A DNA stretch of 19,173 bases from an uncultured Desulfobacterium sp. (lineage in GTDB: Bacteria > Desulfobacterota > Desulfobacteria > Desulfobacterales > Desulfobacteraceae). Positions 1-7,562 of the stretch are shown here, in pieces. Position numbers and translations under genes: made by a program. A model generated the notes under the pieces. That model was given only the letters and a program-made list of their open reading frames with translations, searched no databases and was not told where the DNA came from. Location: positions 1-19,173 of the forward strand of contig CAKZLA010000578.1 in NCBI GenBank assembly GCA_937124525.1, in the 5' to 3' direction. The stretch's first letter is position 1; each line of letters opens with the position of its first letter.

Positions 1-315
1 GAAAAAGAGTGGATCTCCAGTATTCTTATAAATCTTCACACCCATGGCGTTGGGAAGGATGTACTTGAAAAATTGAAAACCATTGTGGACAGATATCCCG
101 GAGAGTGCCCGGTGTATCTAACCGTTCACATCCAAGGAGGGGCCTCGGTGGTGATCCAATTTTCCGAAGCAGATCGCCTGGAACCGGCTCCGGGGCTTTT
201 CAAGGATGTGACAGCCCTTTTGGGCGTTGATGCCATTGAATCCCGATGCGCCCCGGTGAAGACCCGGGCCAGGAAGAAAAAATGGTATCCGAAGAATGGC
301 AATGCTTCTAATTAA
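1..315 (+). CDS. dnaE: DNA polymerase III subunit alpha, C-terminal fragment
   Basis: This is the last 104 codons of a gene entering from the left edge, in frame from base 1 and ending at TAA 313-315. The peptide has the layout of the C-terminal OB-fold region of bacterial replicative polymerase alpha subunits: a helix (DVLEKLKTIVDRYPG), the strand motif CPVYLTVHI, then ADRLEPAPGLFKDVTALLG. It ends in a basic tail (KTRARKKKWYPK). The catalytic PHP and polymerase domains lie outside the window. The protein would be the DNA-synthesising subunit of the replicative holoenzyme, and this part is known in the family to bind single-stranded DNA and contact partners. The djlA-like gene follows after 18 bp and is probably co-transcribed. 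The call rests on a short fragment, so it is good but not certain. Confidence 0.82.
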   Translation, partial: EKEWISSILINLHTHGVGKDVLEKLKTIVDRYPGECPVYLTVHIQGGASVVIQFSEADRLEPAPGLFKDVTALLGVDAIESRCAPVKTRARKKKWYPKNGNASN

Positions 316-333
316 ACGAGAAAGGTAGACAAT

Positions 334-1095
334 ATGGGATGGCTTGGAAAAGTCGTGGGCGGTACAATCGGTTTTGCATTGGGAGGCCCCATTGGTGCTG
401 TGGCCGGTGCAGCCTGTGGGCATAGCTTTGATAAAAAAGAGGAGCGATATCTTTTACAAGGGGGAAGGCTTTATCCCAACCTATCCACGGATGAACAGGC
501 CCAGATGACCTTTTTTGTGGCGGCATTTTCCATGCTGGCCAAGCTTACCAAGGCCGATGGCAGGGTTACGGATTCTGAAATTGCCTCCATTGAGGCGTTC
601 ATGACAAGGGATCTAAACCTGGATACCGACGGTAGGAACAGTGCCGTGAATATTTTCCGCCAGGCCCTGCACTCTCCAGAAAGCTTTGATGCCTTTGCAC
701 TGCAGTTCTATCGGGCGTTCAGGGTGCAGCCCCGCATCATTGAATTGATGATGGATGTATTGTTCCGGGTGTCTGCCGCAGATGGTGCCATTTCCCCCCA
801 GGAGGAGATTCTTCTCCAGACTGCAGCGGGTATATTTCATATTCCTGCCATGGATTATGAAAAAATTAAGGCCCGGTACATGAAAGCCGTGAATAAAGCC
901 TATGCCGTGCTTCAATGTGATGAAACAACCAGCAATGACGATCTTAAAAAAAAATATCGGAAACTGGTGTCTGAATATCATCCTGATAAGATTGCATCCA
1001 AGGGATTGCCCGAGGAGTTCACGGCCCTTGCCAGTGATAAGTTCCGAGAGATCCAGGAGGCCTGGGAGAGCATTAAAACCGAGCGGGGGATCTAA
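334..1095 (+). CDS. djlA: DjlA-like co-chaperone: TerB domain plus C-terminal J domain
   Basis: The protein has 253 residues. The N-terminus (about 1-32) is Gly/Ala-rich and hydrophobic (GGTIGFALGGPIGAVAGAACG), suggesting a membrane-associated segment like that of DjlA. Residues about 50-185 form an all-helical TerB-like domain with the repeated acidic signature KADGRVTDSEI and, later, AADGAISPQEE. Residues about 188-253 form a J domain with the HPD tripeptide at 216-218, the motif that stimulates DnaK ATPase activity in this family. It is therefore expected to recruit DnaK to a membrane-linked substrate. The start has GAAAGG a few bases upstream and lies 18 bp after dnaE. It converges on the zinc-binding gene ending at 1144. 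The client is unknown, and the name is by domain order, not demonstrated orthology. Confidence 0.85.
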   Translation: MGWLGKVVGGTIGFALGGPIGAVAGAACGHSFDKKEERYLLQGGRLYPNLSTDEQAQMTFFVAAFSMLAKLTKADGRVTDSEIASIEAFMTRDLNLDTDGRNSAVNIFRQALHSPESFDAFALQFYRAFRVQPRIIELMMDVLFRVSAADGAISPQEEILLQTAAGIFHIPAMDYEKIKARYMKAVNKAYAVLQCDETTSNDDLKKKYRKLVSEYHPDKIASKGLPEEFTALASDKFREIQEAWESIKTERGI

Positions 1096-1143
1096 CGCCG
1101 GGAACAATGGTGCCCCCGGAACTACAGCACTGGAAAATTTGTC

Positions 1144-1509
1144 TTACCACAGGGTCCACAAGACCTTTTGTCCTTCTTTTTTGCCCTTGACTTTTTCCAT
1201 ATGGCGAAGGGTGGAGAACTCCCGTTCCAGATCCTTTAGCTGCAAATCGCCTTTGAGCATCTGAAGTAACTTTGATGGCTCCATGGCACCGTTTTCTTTA
1301 AGAATTCCCAGGATTTCCTGCTGGATGGGCATTAACACCCGATCATCACCGGCATGTTTTTCAAAAATTTTGGCGCTGTGCACTGCCCATGGATCACAGG
1401 TTTTAACGGGTGAAAGGGCTTCCATGTAACAATCTTCGCAAAGGGTCTGCCCGATATGATCTCTTTCTTCGCCGGATTCAATAACTGCATTACAATGACC
1501 ACACTTCAT
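1144..1509 (-). CDS. Small CxxC/CxxC protein with putative winged-helix-like C-terminus
   Basis: This 121-residue protein is of a type I do not recognise by name. The N-terminus carries two Cys pairs, MKCGHC and LCEDCY, about 20 residues apart, which is a zinc-ribbon or LIM-like metal site. Residues about 60-121 (IQQEILGILKENGAMEPSKLLQ, then LERE and LRHMEKV) look like a small helical domain ending in a basic strand, as in a winged helix, but this is inference. A strong ribosome binding site (AAGGAGG) precedes the ATG. It is the last gene of the ferredoxin-mnmA-mtaB operon, 32 bp after mtaB, so it may be co-expressed with tRNA sulfur modification. It has no signal peptide or membrane segment and should be cytoplasmic. 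It could be a regulator or a metal-sensing accessory protein. Confidence 0.75.
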   Translation of the reverse strand: MKCGHCNAVIESGEERDHIGQTLCEDCYMEALSPVKTCDPWAVHSAKIFEKHAGDDRVLMPIQQEILGILKENGAMEPSKLLQMLKGDLQLKDLEREFSTLRHMEKVKGKKEGQKVLWTLW

Positions 1510-1541
1510 GTTTACCTCCTTTTTCTCCCTGTGGGATTCAT

Positions 1542-2969
1542 TTAATTCTTTTGGCGGGGTGCCATAACACGCCCCACAAGATGTGGGGGGGTATCCCCAT
1601 CCATATGGTCCAGCTGAACTGACACCACCTTTTTTTTCAGATCATCCGCTCCCTCCACCTGGATGGTGAGATAATTGGACGTCACCGCCTTTAAGTTACC
1701 TGTGGCGGTATCTCTTTTTTCCTGGATGACTGCTTCCAGGGAGCGGCCCATATTTGCGGCCTCAAACCCCCGGGTTTTTCGTTCACCCAGGCTTCGCATG
1801 ATGCTGCATCTTTCCCGGATGATTTCCCGGGGCACCTTGTCTGGATAATTAAATGCCGGGGTTCCCTCCCGGGGGGAAAAGGGAAATACATGGAGATGGG
1901 TGATGGGAAGGGACCGGATGAGATTGAATGTATTTTTAAAGGCGGCCTCGGTTTCCCCGGGAAACCCCTGGAGAATATCCACTCCAATGGCGGCAAATGG
2001 TTTTTTCCTGTGGATTTTCATGACCAGGGATTTGAACAGGGCCGCATCATAGGGTCGTTTCATTCTGGATAAAATATCATCGTCTCCACTTTGCAAGGGG
2101 ATGTGGAAATGCTCACAGAATATGGGGTTGCTGACCATGAGATTAATGATGTTATCGGTGAGTTCCCTTGGTTCCACTGAGCTTAATCTAATTCGGTGTA
2201 TGGGTTTTTCATGGGCAATGTGCCTGAGCAGGGATTCCAGAGAACTTTTTTCTTCAAAATCAAGTCCATAGGCACCGGTGTGAATTCCGGTCAGGATGGC
2301 CTCGGCATAGCCCGCCCCATCCAATGACCTAAGATGGGAAAGAACCTCTTGCCGGGGCATGCTCCGGCTTCGTCCCCGGGCATGGGGAACAATGCAATAG
2401 GTGCAAAATGCATTGCATCCATCCTGAATTTTCAAGTAGGCCCGGGTGTTATCACCGGTGACCGCCGGGGAAAAGGATTGAAACTCGGTGTCATGGCAGG
2501 CGTTGGATGAGGGGTCTTGAAATTTTTCCAGGGCCTTTTCTGCCATGGGCAGAAGTTGCGAGCTTGTTTGGCTTTTTTCTTTACCCTCCCCATCAGTTGG
2601 GTGATTTTCCCCCCCTGCATCGTTGGGTGAAAAAGAGGCAAGGATCGTCTTTGCAATGTTAAATTTATCCCTATGCCCGATGACGTAATCCACCTCTTTT
2701 ATTTTTCTGATTTCATGGGCTGCGGTCTGGGCATGGCAGCCGGTGACAATGATTTTTGCCCGGGGATTGCTTCGGATGATACTGCGGGTTTCCTGGCGGG
2801 ACTGCCGGGTGGCCCGGGCTGTCACAGCGCAGGTGTTGATAATGCAGATGTCAGCTTTTTCACATTGGTGGGTGGCTGTCCACCCATGGGCCATGAGTTC
2901 TGATGCAATGCCGTCGGATTCATACTGATTGACCTTGCATCCCAATGTGGTGATATAAAATAATTTCAT
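1542..2969 (-). CDS. mtaB: tRNA t6A37 methylthiotransferase MtaB
   Basis: This is a radical-SAM methylthiotransferase of 475 residues that would convert t6A37 to ms2t6A37 in ANN-decoding tRNAs. The first Fe-S cluster is held by Cys 11 (TLGCKVNQYES), Cys 47 (NTCAVTARA) and Cys 78 (TGCHAQ). The radical-SAM cluster motif CxxxCxxC is at 185/189/192 (CNAFCTYC). A TRAM-like domain occupies about 410-470. The TLGCKVNQYES start and the CTYCIVPHARG block are typical of MtaB, as opposed to MiaB or RimO. A polar stretch at about 117-165, rich in Asp, Ser and Gln, lies between the two cluster domains and looks like a flexible insertion. The ATG overlaps the mnmA stop (ATGA at 2966-2969), implying translational coupling. 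The t6A substrate would need TsaD, which is encoded at 14184. Confidence 0.93.
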   Translation of the reverse strand: MKLFYITTLGCKVNQYESDGIASELMAHGWTATHQCEKADICIINTCAVTARATRQSRQETRSIIRSNPRAKIIVTGCHAQTAAHEIRKIKEVDYVIGHRDKFNIAKTILASFSPNDAGGENHPTDGEGKEKSQTSSQLLPMAEKALEKFQDPSSNACHDTEFQSFSPAVTGDNTRAYLKIQDGCNAFCTYCIVPHARGRSRSMPRQEVLSHLRSLDGAGYAEAILTGIHTGAYGLDFEEKSSLESLLRHIAHEKPIHRIRLSSVEPRELTDNIINLMVSNPIFCEHFHIPLQSGDDDILSRMKRPYDAALFKSLVMKIHRKKPFAAIGVDILQGFPGETEAAFKNTFNLIRSLPITHLHVFPFSPREGTPAFNYPDKVPREIIRERCSIMRSLGERKTRGFEAANMGRSLEAVIQEKRDTATGNLKAVTSNYLTIQVEGADDLKKKVVSVQLDHMDGDTPPHLVGRVMAPRQKN

Positions 2970-3997
2970 TGAATGATTCCTGCTCCGATGACCCTGTCAT
3001 CTATATAGAAGACAGCCCCTTGACCGGGGGTTACAGCGTTTTGCGGTTGGGTGAACTCCACGGTAATGCCATTGTTGCAGGCAGTGATCTGTGCGCTTTC
3101 TCCTTTGTGGCTGTACCGGATTTTAGCTTCAACGGTCATGGTTTTTTTAAGGGGAGCGGATAAAAGCCAGTTCACCTGTTTCACTGTAAAATGGCTTTCC
3201 TGAAGATCTTCCTTGAATCCCACCACCAAGTGGTTGTTTTCCATGTCAATTTTTTTGACATAATAGGGGGCCGGTCCCGGACAGTTCAGGCCCCGGCGCT
3301 GGCCCACGGTGTAGCAATGCAACCCTTTGTGTTGGCCCAGAATATCCCCTGCCGGGGTGACAATGGGGCCGGGTTTAAATGCTCCTTCTTTGGTGTGGGT
3401 GGCGATGAAACCGGCAAAGGAAGGCTCTTTAATAAAACAGATATCCTGGCTTTCTTTTTTTTCCGGCGGAGAAAGATGGTTTGCATGGGCCAGGGCCACC
3501 ACCTCCTGTTTGGTCATTTCTCCCAATGGAAAAATTGCGTTGTGCAGTTGAGGTTTTGTGAGCATGGCCAGGAAATAGGATTGTTCTTTGACACGGTCCA
3601 TCCCCTTGTAAAGAGTAGGAGCCCCTTGTTCGTCGGGCTTGATTCTGGCATAATGGCCCGTGGCAATGTGGGTGGCCCCCCGTTGCATTGCCGCCTCCAT
3701 CAATGCCCCGAATTTGATGGTTTGGTTACACATAATGCAAGGATTGGGGGTTTGCCCGGAAAGATAGGTGCTGGTAAAATAATCGACCACATGGCGGGTG
3801 AACTGTCTGGACAGATCCACGGTGAATATCTCCATCCCCAATTGGCGGGAAAGACAAGGAATGTCAACGGGGTGGGATTCATATCCAGTGATAAAGTGGA
3901 TGCCAAACAGCTCTGCATGGGACTGCTGTTTGAGCAGAAAGGCTGACACCAGTGAGTCCACCCCTCCGCTTACGGCAATGGCAATGGTCTTTTTCAC
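2966..3997 (-). CDS. mnmA: tRNA-specific 2-thiouridylase MnmA
   Basis: MnmA adenylates and thiolates U34 of tRNA Lys, Glu and Gln to give s2U. The PP-loop ATP-binding motif SGGVDS is at residues 10-15. The catalytic Cys of the family corresponds to Cys 90 in NPCIMCN, with an additional Cys 87. The second redox Cys is Cys 187 in SQDICFI. The frame is open upstream, but I chose the GTG at 3997-3995 because it gives the family N-terminus directly (KKTIAIAVSGG). It also overlaps the preceding stop as GTGA, and the upstream extension would lie wholly inside the ferredoxin gene. Length is 343 residues, normal or slightly short for the family. The gene lies between a NIL-domain ferredoxin and mtaB, with overlaps on both sides. 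The sulfur donor is not encoded here (no iscS or tusA seen). Confidence 0.93.
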   Translation of the reverse strand: MKKTIAIAVSGGVDSLVSAFLLKQQSHAELFGIHFITGYESHPVDIPCLSRQLGMEIFTVDLSRQFTRHVVDYFTSTYLSGQTPNPCIMCNQTIKFGALMEAAMQRGATHIATGHYARIKPDEQGAPTLYKGMDRVKEQSYFLAMLTKPQLHNAIFPLGEMTKQEVVALAHANHLSPPEKKESQDICFIKEPSFAGFIATHTKEGAFKPGPIVTPAGDILGQHKGLHCYTVGQRRGLNCPGPAPYYVKKIDMENNHLVVGFKEDLQESHFTVKQVNWLLSAPLKKTMTVEAKIRYSHKGESAQITACNNGITVEFTQPQNAVTPGQGAVFYIDDRVIGAGIIQ

Positions 3998-4425
3998 TGA
4001 AACATATCTTCGGTGTTCTTGGAGTAAAGACCCATGGCCCGGGTGGGGCAGGTGACAATACACAGCTCGCACACGGTGCATTTGTCCTTATCGTATATGA
4101 CTTCCATCTCTGGTCGCTTTACATAAAGGGCCTGGGTGGGGCACACCGCAGTGCAGGCACCGCAGTGGGTGCACTTTGAGGTGTCCCGCCAGATTTCCTG
4201 TTCTGCAGAGCTGACTCTAACTCCCTGGTTTTTCAGGAATCTAACGCCTTTTTTATAATTGTCCCGGGTGCCGAATATTTCAAGGACCATATAACCGTCC
4301 TTGCTGTTGGATACCTTGGCTCCCAGAATGTTGAAAAGCAGATCGTATTTTTTGGTCAGGTAGCACACCACTGCTTTTTGTGCCACATCCGGTGGAAAAT
4401 GAAGAATCAATATTTTAGAGTACAA
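3994..4425 (-). CDS. NIL-domain ferredoxin with two [4Fe-4S] motifs
   Basis: This 143-residue protein starts at TTG 4425-4423, five bases after a good AAGGAG. An ATG start is not available nearby, and the first residues after the TTG (YSKILILHF) already form the first NIL strand. Residues about 2-75 resemble the NIL domain, an ACT-like fold also found at the C-terminus of the methionine transporter ATPase MetN. The rest is a bacterial-type ferredoxin with two motifs, CTHCGACTAVCP and CTVCELCIVTCP, each able to hold a [4Fe-4S] cluster. NIL-ferredoxins of methanogens and sulfate reducers have been tied to sulfur incorporation, including homocysteine synthesis with COG1900 proteins. Here the gene is first in an operon and its stop overlaps the mnmA GTG. 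A role in supplying electrons or sulfur to tRNA thiolation is inferred. Confidence 0.85.
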   Translation of the reverse strand: MYSKILILHFPPDVAQKAVVCYLTKKYDLLFNILGAKVSNSKDGYMVLEIFGTRDNYKKGVRFLKNQGVRVSSAEQEIWRDTSKCTHCGACTAVCPTQALYVKRPEMEVIYDKDKCTVCELCIVTCPTRAMGLYSKNTEDMFQ

Positions 4426-4457
4426 AACAACTCCTTAGGCTTTTTGAAAATAATTTT

Positions 4458-4487
4458 TTGACAAAATGATAATTTAAGAAATATTAT
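4458..4487 (+). promoter_or_regulatory. Sigma70-type promoter for the acyltransferase-hydrolase gene
   Basis: A perfect -35 box, TTGACA at 4458-4463, is followed after 18 bases by TATTAT at 4482-4487. The gene starts at 4548, giving a leader of about 50 nt with AAAGGA at 4536-4541 as its ribosome binding site. It overlaps the minus-strand promoter at 4471-4499. No transcription data were seen. Confidence 0.6.
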
Positions 4488-4499
4488 GGTTGCGGTCAA
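4471..4499 (-). promoter_or_regulatory. Sigma70-type promoter for the ferredoxin-mnmA-mtaB operon
   Basis: Read on the minus strand, TTGACC (4499-4494) is followed after 17 bases by TAAATT (4476-4471). The ferredoxin TTG start lies about 40 bases downstream. The box positions interleave with those of the plus-strand promoter, so one polymerase should exclude the other. Confidence 0.5.
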
Positions 4500-4547
4500 G
4501 GGTTATGTTTGAAATCATTCAAAATGCCAGTGTTTAAAGGATAAACA

Positions 4548-6785
4548 ATGAATCGATTTGCCTATTACATGTCCGGGTATGCCTTTAAAGCCTTTTCCGG
4601 GTTTTCAAAAACCCGGGTGACCCTCCACGGTGAAGAAAATATTCCCAAGGGCTCCATTATTTATACGGCCAACCATTTCACCCGCATTGAAACCATATTT
4701 CTTCCCTACCACATCCACTCCATTACAAAAAAACCAGTGTGGTCCCTTGCGGCGGCTGAGCTGTTCCAGGGGGCACTGAAGGGAACCCTGGAAGCCATGG
4801 GAGCGGTGTCCACCAAGGACCCCCAACGGGATTTTCTCATTGTTAAAGGCTTATTATCAGGAAAGGCCGAGTGTATCATTTTCCCCGAAGGGCTCATGGT
4901 GAAAAATAAAAAAATTCTGGTGGACGAGGGATTTAGAATTTACCAGGATGGTGAGTTTCAAAGGCCCCACACCGGGGCTGCCACCATTGCTCTTCGCACC
5001 GAATTTTACCGGGAACGACTCCGTAGGGCCCAGAAAATAAATCCCAATGAATTCCAACGCCTGGTGGATATATATGAGATTGAATCACCGGATGCGGTGC
5101 TGGAGAGCGAAACCTTTATCATGCCGGTGAACATTACCTACTATCCGGTGCGGGCCAAGGAAAACATGTTGAGTCGCATTGCCCAGAACATGATAGAAAA
5201 TCCCTCCCGGCGCATGATGGACGAATTGATGACCGAAGGCACCATGGTGTTTTCCGGTGTGGATGTGGATATCCGTTTTGGGAATGCCATTCCCGTGCGG
5301 GATGTCTTTTTCAACGGATTTGTGGAAAGTGATGTGACCTCCAGGCGGCGGGTTGAATTTTCCCCCCGCCTGAGTTCCAATCATGTGATGCGGGCCAGTG
5401 CCCTGGATCTAATGAATCAATACATGTCCGGGGTTTATGGCATGACCACCTTGAATTATGATCATATCTTTGCCTCCATTTTAAAATATCTGCCCGATGA
5501 TGGAACTCCCATCAATGCCTATGATTTCCGGTGCCGGGCATTTTTGGCCACGGCAGCCTGTACCATGTCATTGCACTGTCATTTTCACAGAAGCCTTTAT
5601 GATAACCAGGTGCATATCCTCATTGATGATCGGTTTAACAGGTATGAGGATTTCATGCGGTTGGCCTATGAAACGGGTGTCATTTCTGTTCAAGGGGATC
5701 AGTTTTCTAAAAATCAGACAAAGTTCACCTCCCATTCGGAATTTCATTCAGCCAGGATGGAAAATCCGGTGGCCGTGATTGCCAACGAGGTGGAACCCCT
5801 TATTCCACTCCAGGCGTATTTCAAGGAGCTTGCCCTGAAACCAGGCCGTGAAATCATCGAACGTATCAGGGAGCAACTTCTGGAGAAACACCGCAGTGAA
5901 TTTGAAGCTGATTTCATTAAAGTCGCATCTGCTGAAAATATCTTGGATAAACGGTGGGGATTTCCCATTCTTTTAAAGGGAAACAAAGAAGCCATGGCCA
6001 TATTGTTACTCCATGATTATCTTTCGTCACCCGGAGAGATGAAAGATCTGGCAACCCACCTCAATGATAAGGGCTTCACCGTATATGTACCGCGACTCAA
6101 GGGACATGGTACCACGATGGAGGATCTTGCCGGAATTGGTTTTGAAAAATGGGTGGAATCTGCCGAGGAGGCCCTTGTGGTGGTGCGGCATTTCAGTTCA
6201 CATTTTGCCGTGGGGGGCGTGGGGGTCGGGGGGAGTATTGCCATGTATCTTCAGGCCCGGGCCTTGGATCCTCTGGCCTTTTTTGCGGTGTCACCACCCC
6301 TTTCCATGAAGGACTTTTCACCCTCCTTTGTGACGTCTCCGGGCCTATGGCATCAGATAATGAAAAAAGCCAGGGTAAAACCCGATGAGACAGCAGAGGC
6401 TGCTGATTCACCTGTAAATTCCAGGGTGGCCTATGAGAAAAATACGGCATCGGGTATGAAACAGGTGGAGAAATTTTTGGATCAGGTTGAACCCTTTATA
6501 AAAAACATCAAAGCTCCAGGTTTGATCATGCAATCCCGGAAAAACCCCGTGGTTGATGCCCAGGGCAGTGAGAAATTGTTTAAGCGCATGGGTTCAGATA
6601 TAAAAGAATTTTATCTGTTTGATATAAAACACCATGGTCTTCCCTTGGCAGACAGTCCGGACAGTGCACGGATGTTCGGGGCTATTTCTCAATTCTTGGT
6701 AGCGATGATGGCCCGGGAGCAGCAGATCTTAACAGCCCAGGATGTTGCATGTAAGTCACTCCACCCTGAGCCATACAAAAATTAA
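4548..6785 (+). CDS. PlsC-like acyltransferase fused to a degenerate alpha/beta-hydrolase domain
   Basis: The protein has 745 residues and two recognisable domains. The N-terminal part (about 1-250) is a glycerol-phosphate-type acyltransferase. Motif I is NHFTRIE at 42-48, where the usual Asp of NHxxxxD is Glu 48. The FPEG block is at 112-115, but is followed by LM instead of TR. Residues about 490-730 match monoacylglycerol-lipase or carboxylesterase-like hydrolases (LLLHDYLSSPGEM, VYVPRLKGHGTT). The nucleophile elbow reads GVGVGG, with Gly 559 where Ser is expected. The acid position is Asn 666 in SRKNPVVD, while the His is kept (His 696). The middle region, about 260-480, is not recognised. 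A role in membrane lipid acylation at the inner membrane is inferred; the hydrolase part may only bind an acyl or lipid ligand. The stop shares TTAA with the convergent gene. Confidence 0.8.
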   Translation: MNRFAYYMSGYAFKAFSGFSKTRVTLHGEENIPKGSIIYTANHFTRIETIFLPYHIHSITKKPVWSLAAAELFQGALKGTLEAMGAVSTKDPQRDFLIVKGLLSGKAECIIFPEGLMVKNKKILVDEGFRIYQDGEFQRPHTGAATIALRTEFYRERLRRAQKINPNEFQRLVDIYEIESPDAVLESETFIMPVNITYYPVRAKENMLSRIAQNMIENPSRRMMDELMTEGTMVFSGVDVDIRFGNAIPVRDVFFNGFVESDVTSRRRVEFSPRLSSNHVMRASALDLMNQYMSGVYGMTTLNYDHIFASILKYLPDDGTPINAYDFRCRAFLATAACTMSLHCHFHRSLYDNQVHILIDDRFNRYEDFMRLAYETGVISVQGDQFSKNQTKFTSHSEFHSARMENPVAVIANEVEPLIPLQAYFKELALKPGREIIERIREQLLEKHRSEFEADFIKVASAENILDKRWGFPILLKGNKEAMAILLLHDYLSSPGEMKDLATHLNDKGFTVYVPRLKGHGTTMEDLAGIGFEKWVESAEEALVVVRHFSSHFAVGGVGVGGSIAMYLQARALDPLAFFAVSPPLSMKDFSPSFVTSPGLWHQIMKKARVKPDETAEAADSPVNSRVAYEKNTASGMKQVEKFLDQVEPFIKNIKAPGLIMQSRKNPVVDAQGSEKLFKRMGSDIKEFYLFDIKHHGLPLADSPDSARMFGAISQFLVAMMAREQQILTAQDVACKSLHPEPYKN

Positions 6786-7471
6786 GATTGCATCATTGTT
6801 GCCGGATCAAGGAGAAACACTTTATTTTCACTGTCACCATCTTTTAGAACAACAATTTCGATTTTATCATCCTGGGGATTGAGAAACAGGGCTTTGTCAA
6901 AATGATCTTTGGTTTTATCCAGCTGGGGAGGGAAGCCTTCCGGGGTCAGGGCCTCTTCCCGGTGGCTCTGCATGGAGAACCACGCAGAAATAGAAAAATC
7001 ATCGGCCAGTTGCGCCACTTCATCCAGAATAACGGCGTTATCCTGGTCAAAGTCAATGCCGTCAATGACCATCATGGCTGGCAATTCCAGATTTTCCTTT
7101 TTCAAGGTGGTCAGGTATTCCCGAATGTTTTCAGAAGAAAAGCTGGTCTCATTGTAGCTGATACCCAGCTTGCAGGTATCAATGTCTTCCCAGAGCCGAT
7201 TTGCCTTTACAGGGTCAATGTACCCAACGCTATCAATGAGATTGGTGTACCCCTCTTTATAGCGAATATTAATTTTGTCAATCTGCTCATCCAGGCTGAT
7301 GTGAATTATTTTTTTACCATCCAGCAGCCAGCACATGGCAACCTGGACAAGGAATTGTGTTTTACCAACACCCGCCCTTGAAACCACGGCCCCGAAACGA
7401 CCTTGTTCAAGATTCTCTTTGCCCAGTATTTGAATAACCGGGCTTTTGGGGATAAGATCTTTTCTCAGCAT
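6782..7471 (-). CDS. RecA/KaiC-like P-loop ATPase
   Basis: This 229-residue protein is a single RecA-fold ATPase. The Walker A motif is SRAGVGKT at 31-38, with Ser in place of the first Gly. The Walker B strand is AMMVIDGIDF, with Asp 137. A block HISLDEQ at 57-63 sits where KaiC- and RadA-like proteins have their catalytic acidic residue. There is no N-terminal zinc finger and no second ATPase repeat, so it is neither RadA nor full KaiC. It has no signal peptide or membrane segment. A good AGAGAGGAAAAC ribosome site precedes ATG 7471. It lies 91 bp downstream of the EF-G gene in the same direction and overlaps the convergent acyltransferase gene by four bases (TTAA). Its function is unknown; it is probably a cytoplasmic regulatory or remodelling ATPase. 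Confidence 0.75.
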   Translation of the reverse strand: MLRKDLIPKSPVIQILGKENLEQGRFGAVVSRAGVGKTQFLVQVAMCWLLDGKKIIHISLDEQIDKINIRYKEGYTNLIDSVGYIDPVKANRLWEDIDTCKLGISYNETSFSSENIREYLTTLKKENLELPAMMVIDGIDFDQDNAVILDEVAQLADDFSISAWFSMQSHREEALTPEGFPPQLDKTKDHFDKALFLNPQDDKIEIVVLKDGDSENKVFLLDPATMMQS

Positions 7472-7496
7472 GTTTTCCTCTCTTTATGTATTCTTA

Positions 7497-7525
7497 GAAA
7501 ACCAGGCCTGACAAAGCAGATCTGG
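7497..7525 (-). terminator. Possible terminator or attenuator between the EF-G and ATPase genes
   Basis: On the minus strand, CCAGATCTG, a six-base loop and CAGGCCTGG can form a 9-bp stem with one mismatch and one G-U pair, followed by TTTTC. It sits about 40 bases after the EF-G stop and ends about 25 bases before the ATPase start. The short T run makes it a weak candidate. Confidence 0.35.
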
Positions 7526-7562
7526 CTTTCATTGTTTATGATAACCGGGATACAATCCCTTA

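Noticed and set aside
1096..1143. A GC-rich inverted repeat between djlA and the CxxC gene as a terminator.
   Set aside because: Only about five pairs close a long loop and there is no T run on either strand.
3191..3946. A 251-codon plus-strand open frame.
   Set aside because: It is antisense to mnmA and shows no domain; mnmA motifs on the other strand are unambiguous.
6222..6236. Ser 563, just after GVGVGG, as the hydrolase nucleophile.
   Set aside because: In the family the nucleophile precedes x-G-G by the elbow geometry; Ser 563 aligns with the first helix turn, a place where Ser is common. Gly 559 holds the nucleophile position.
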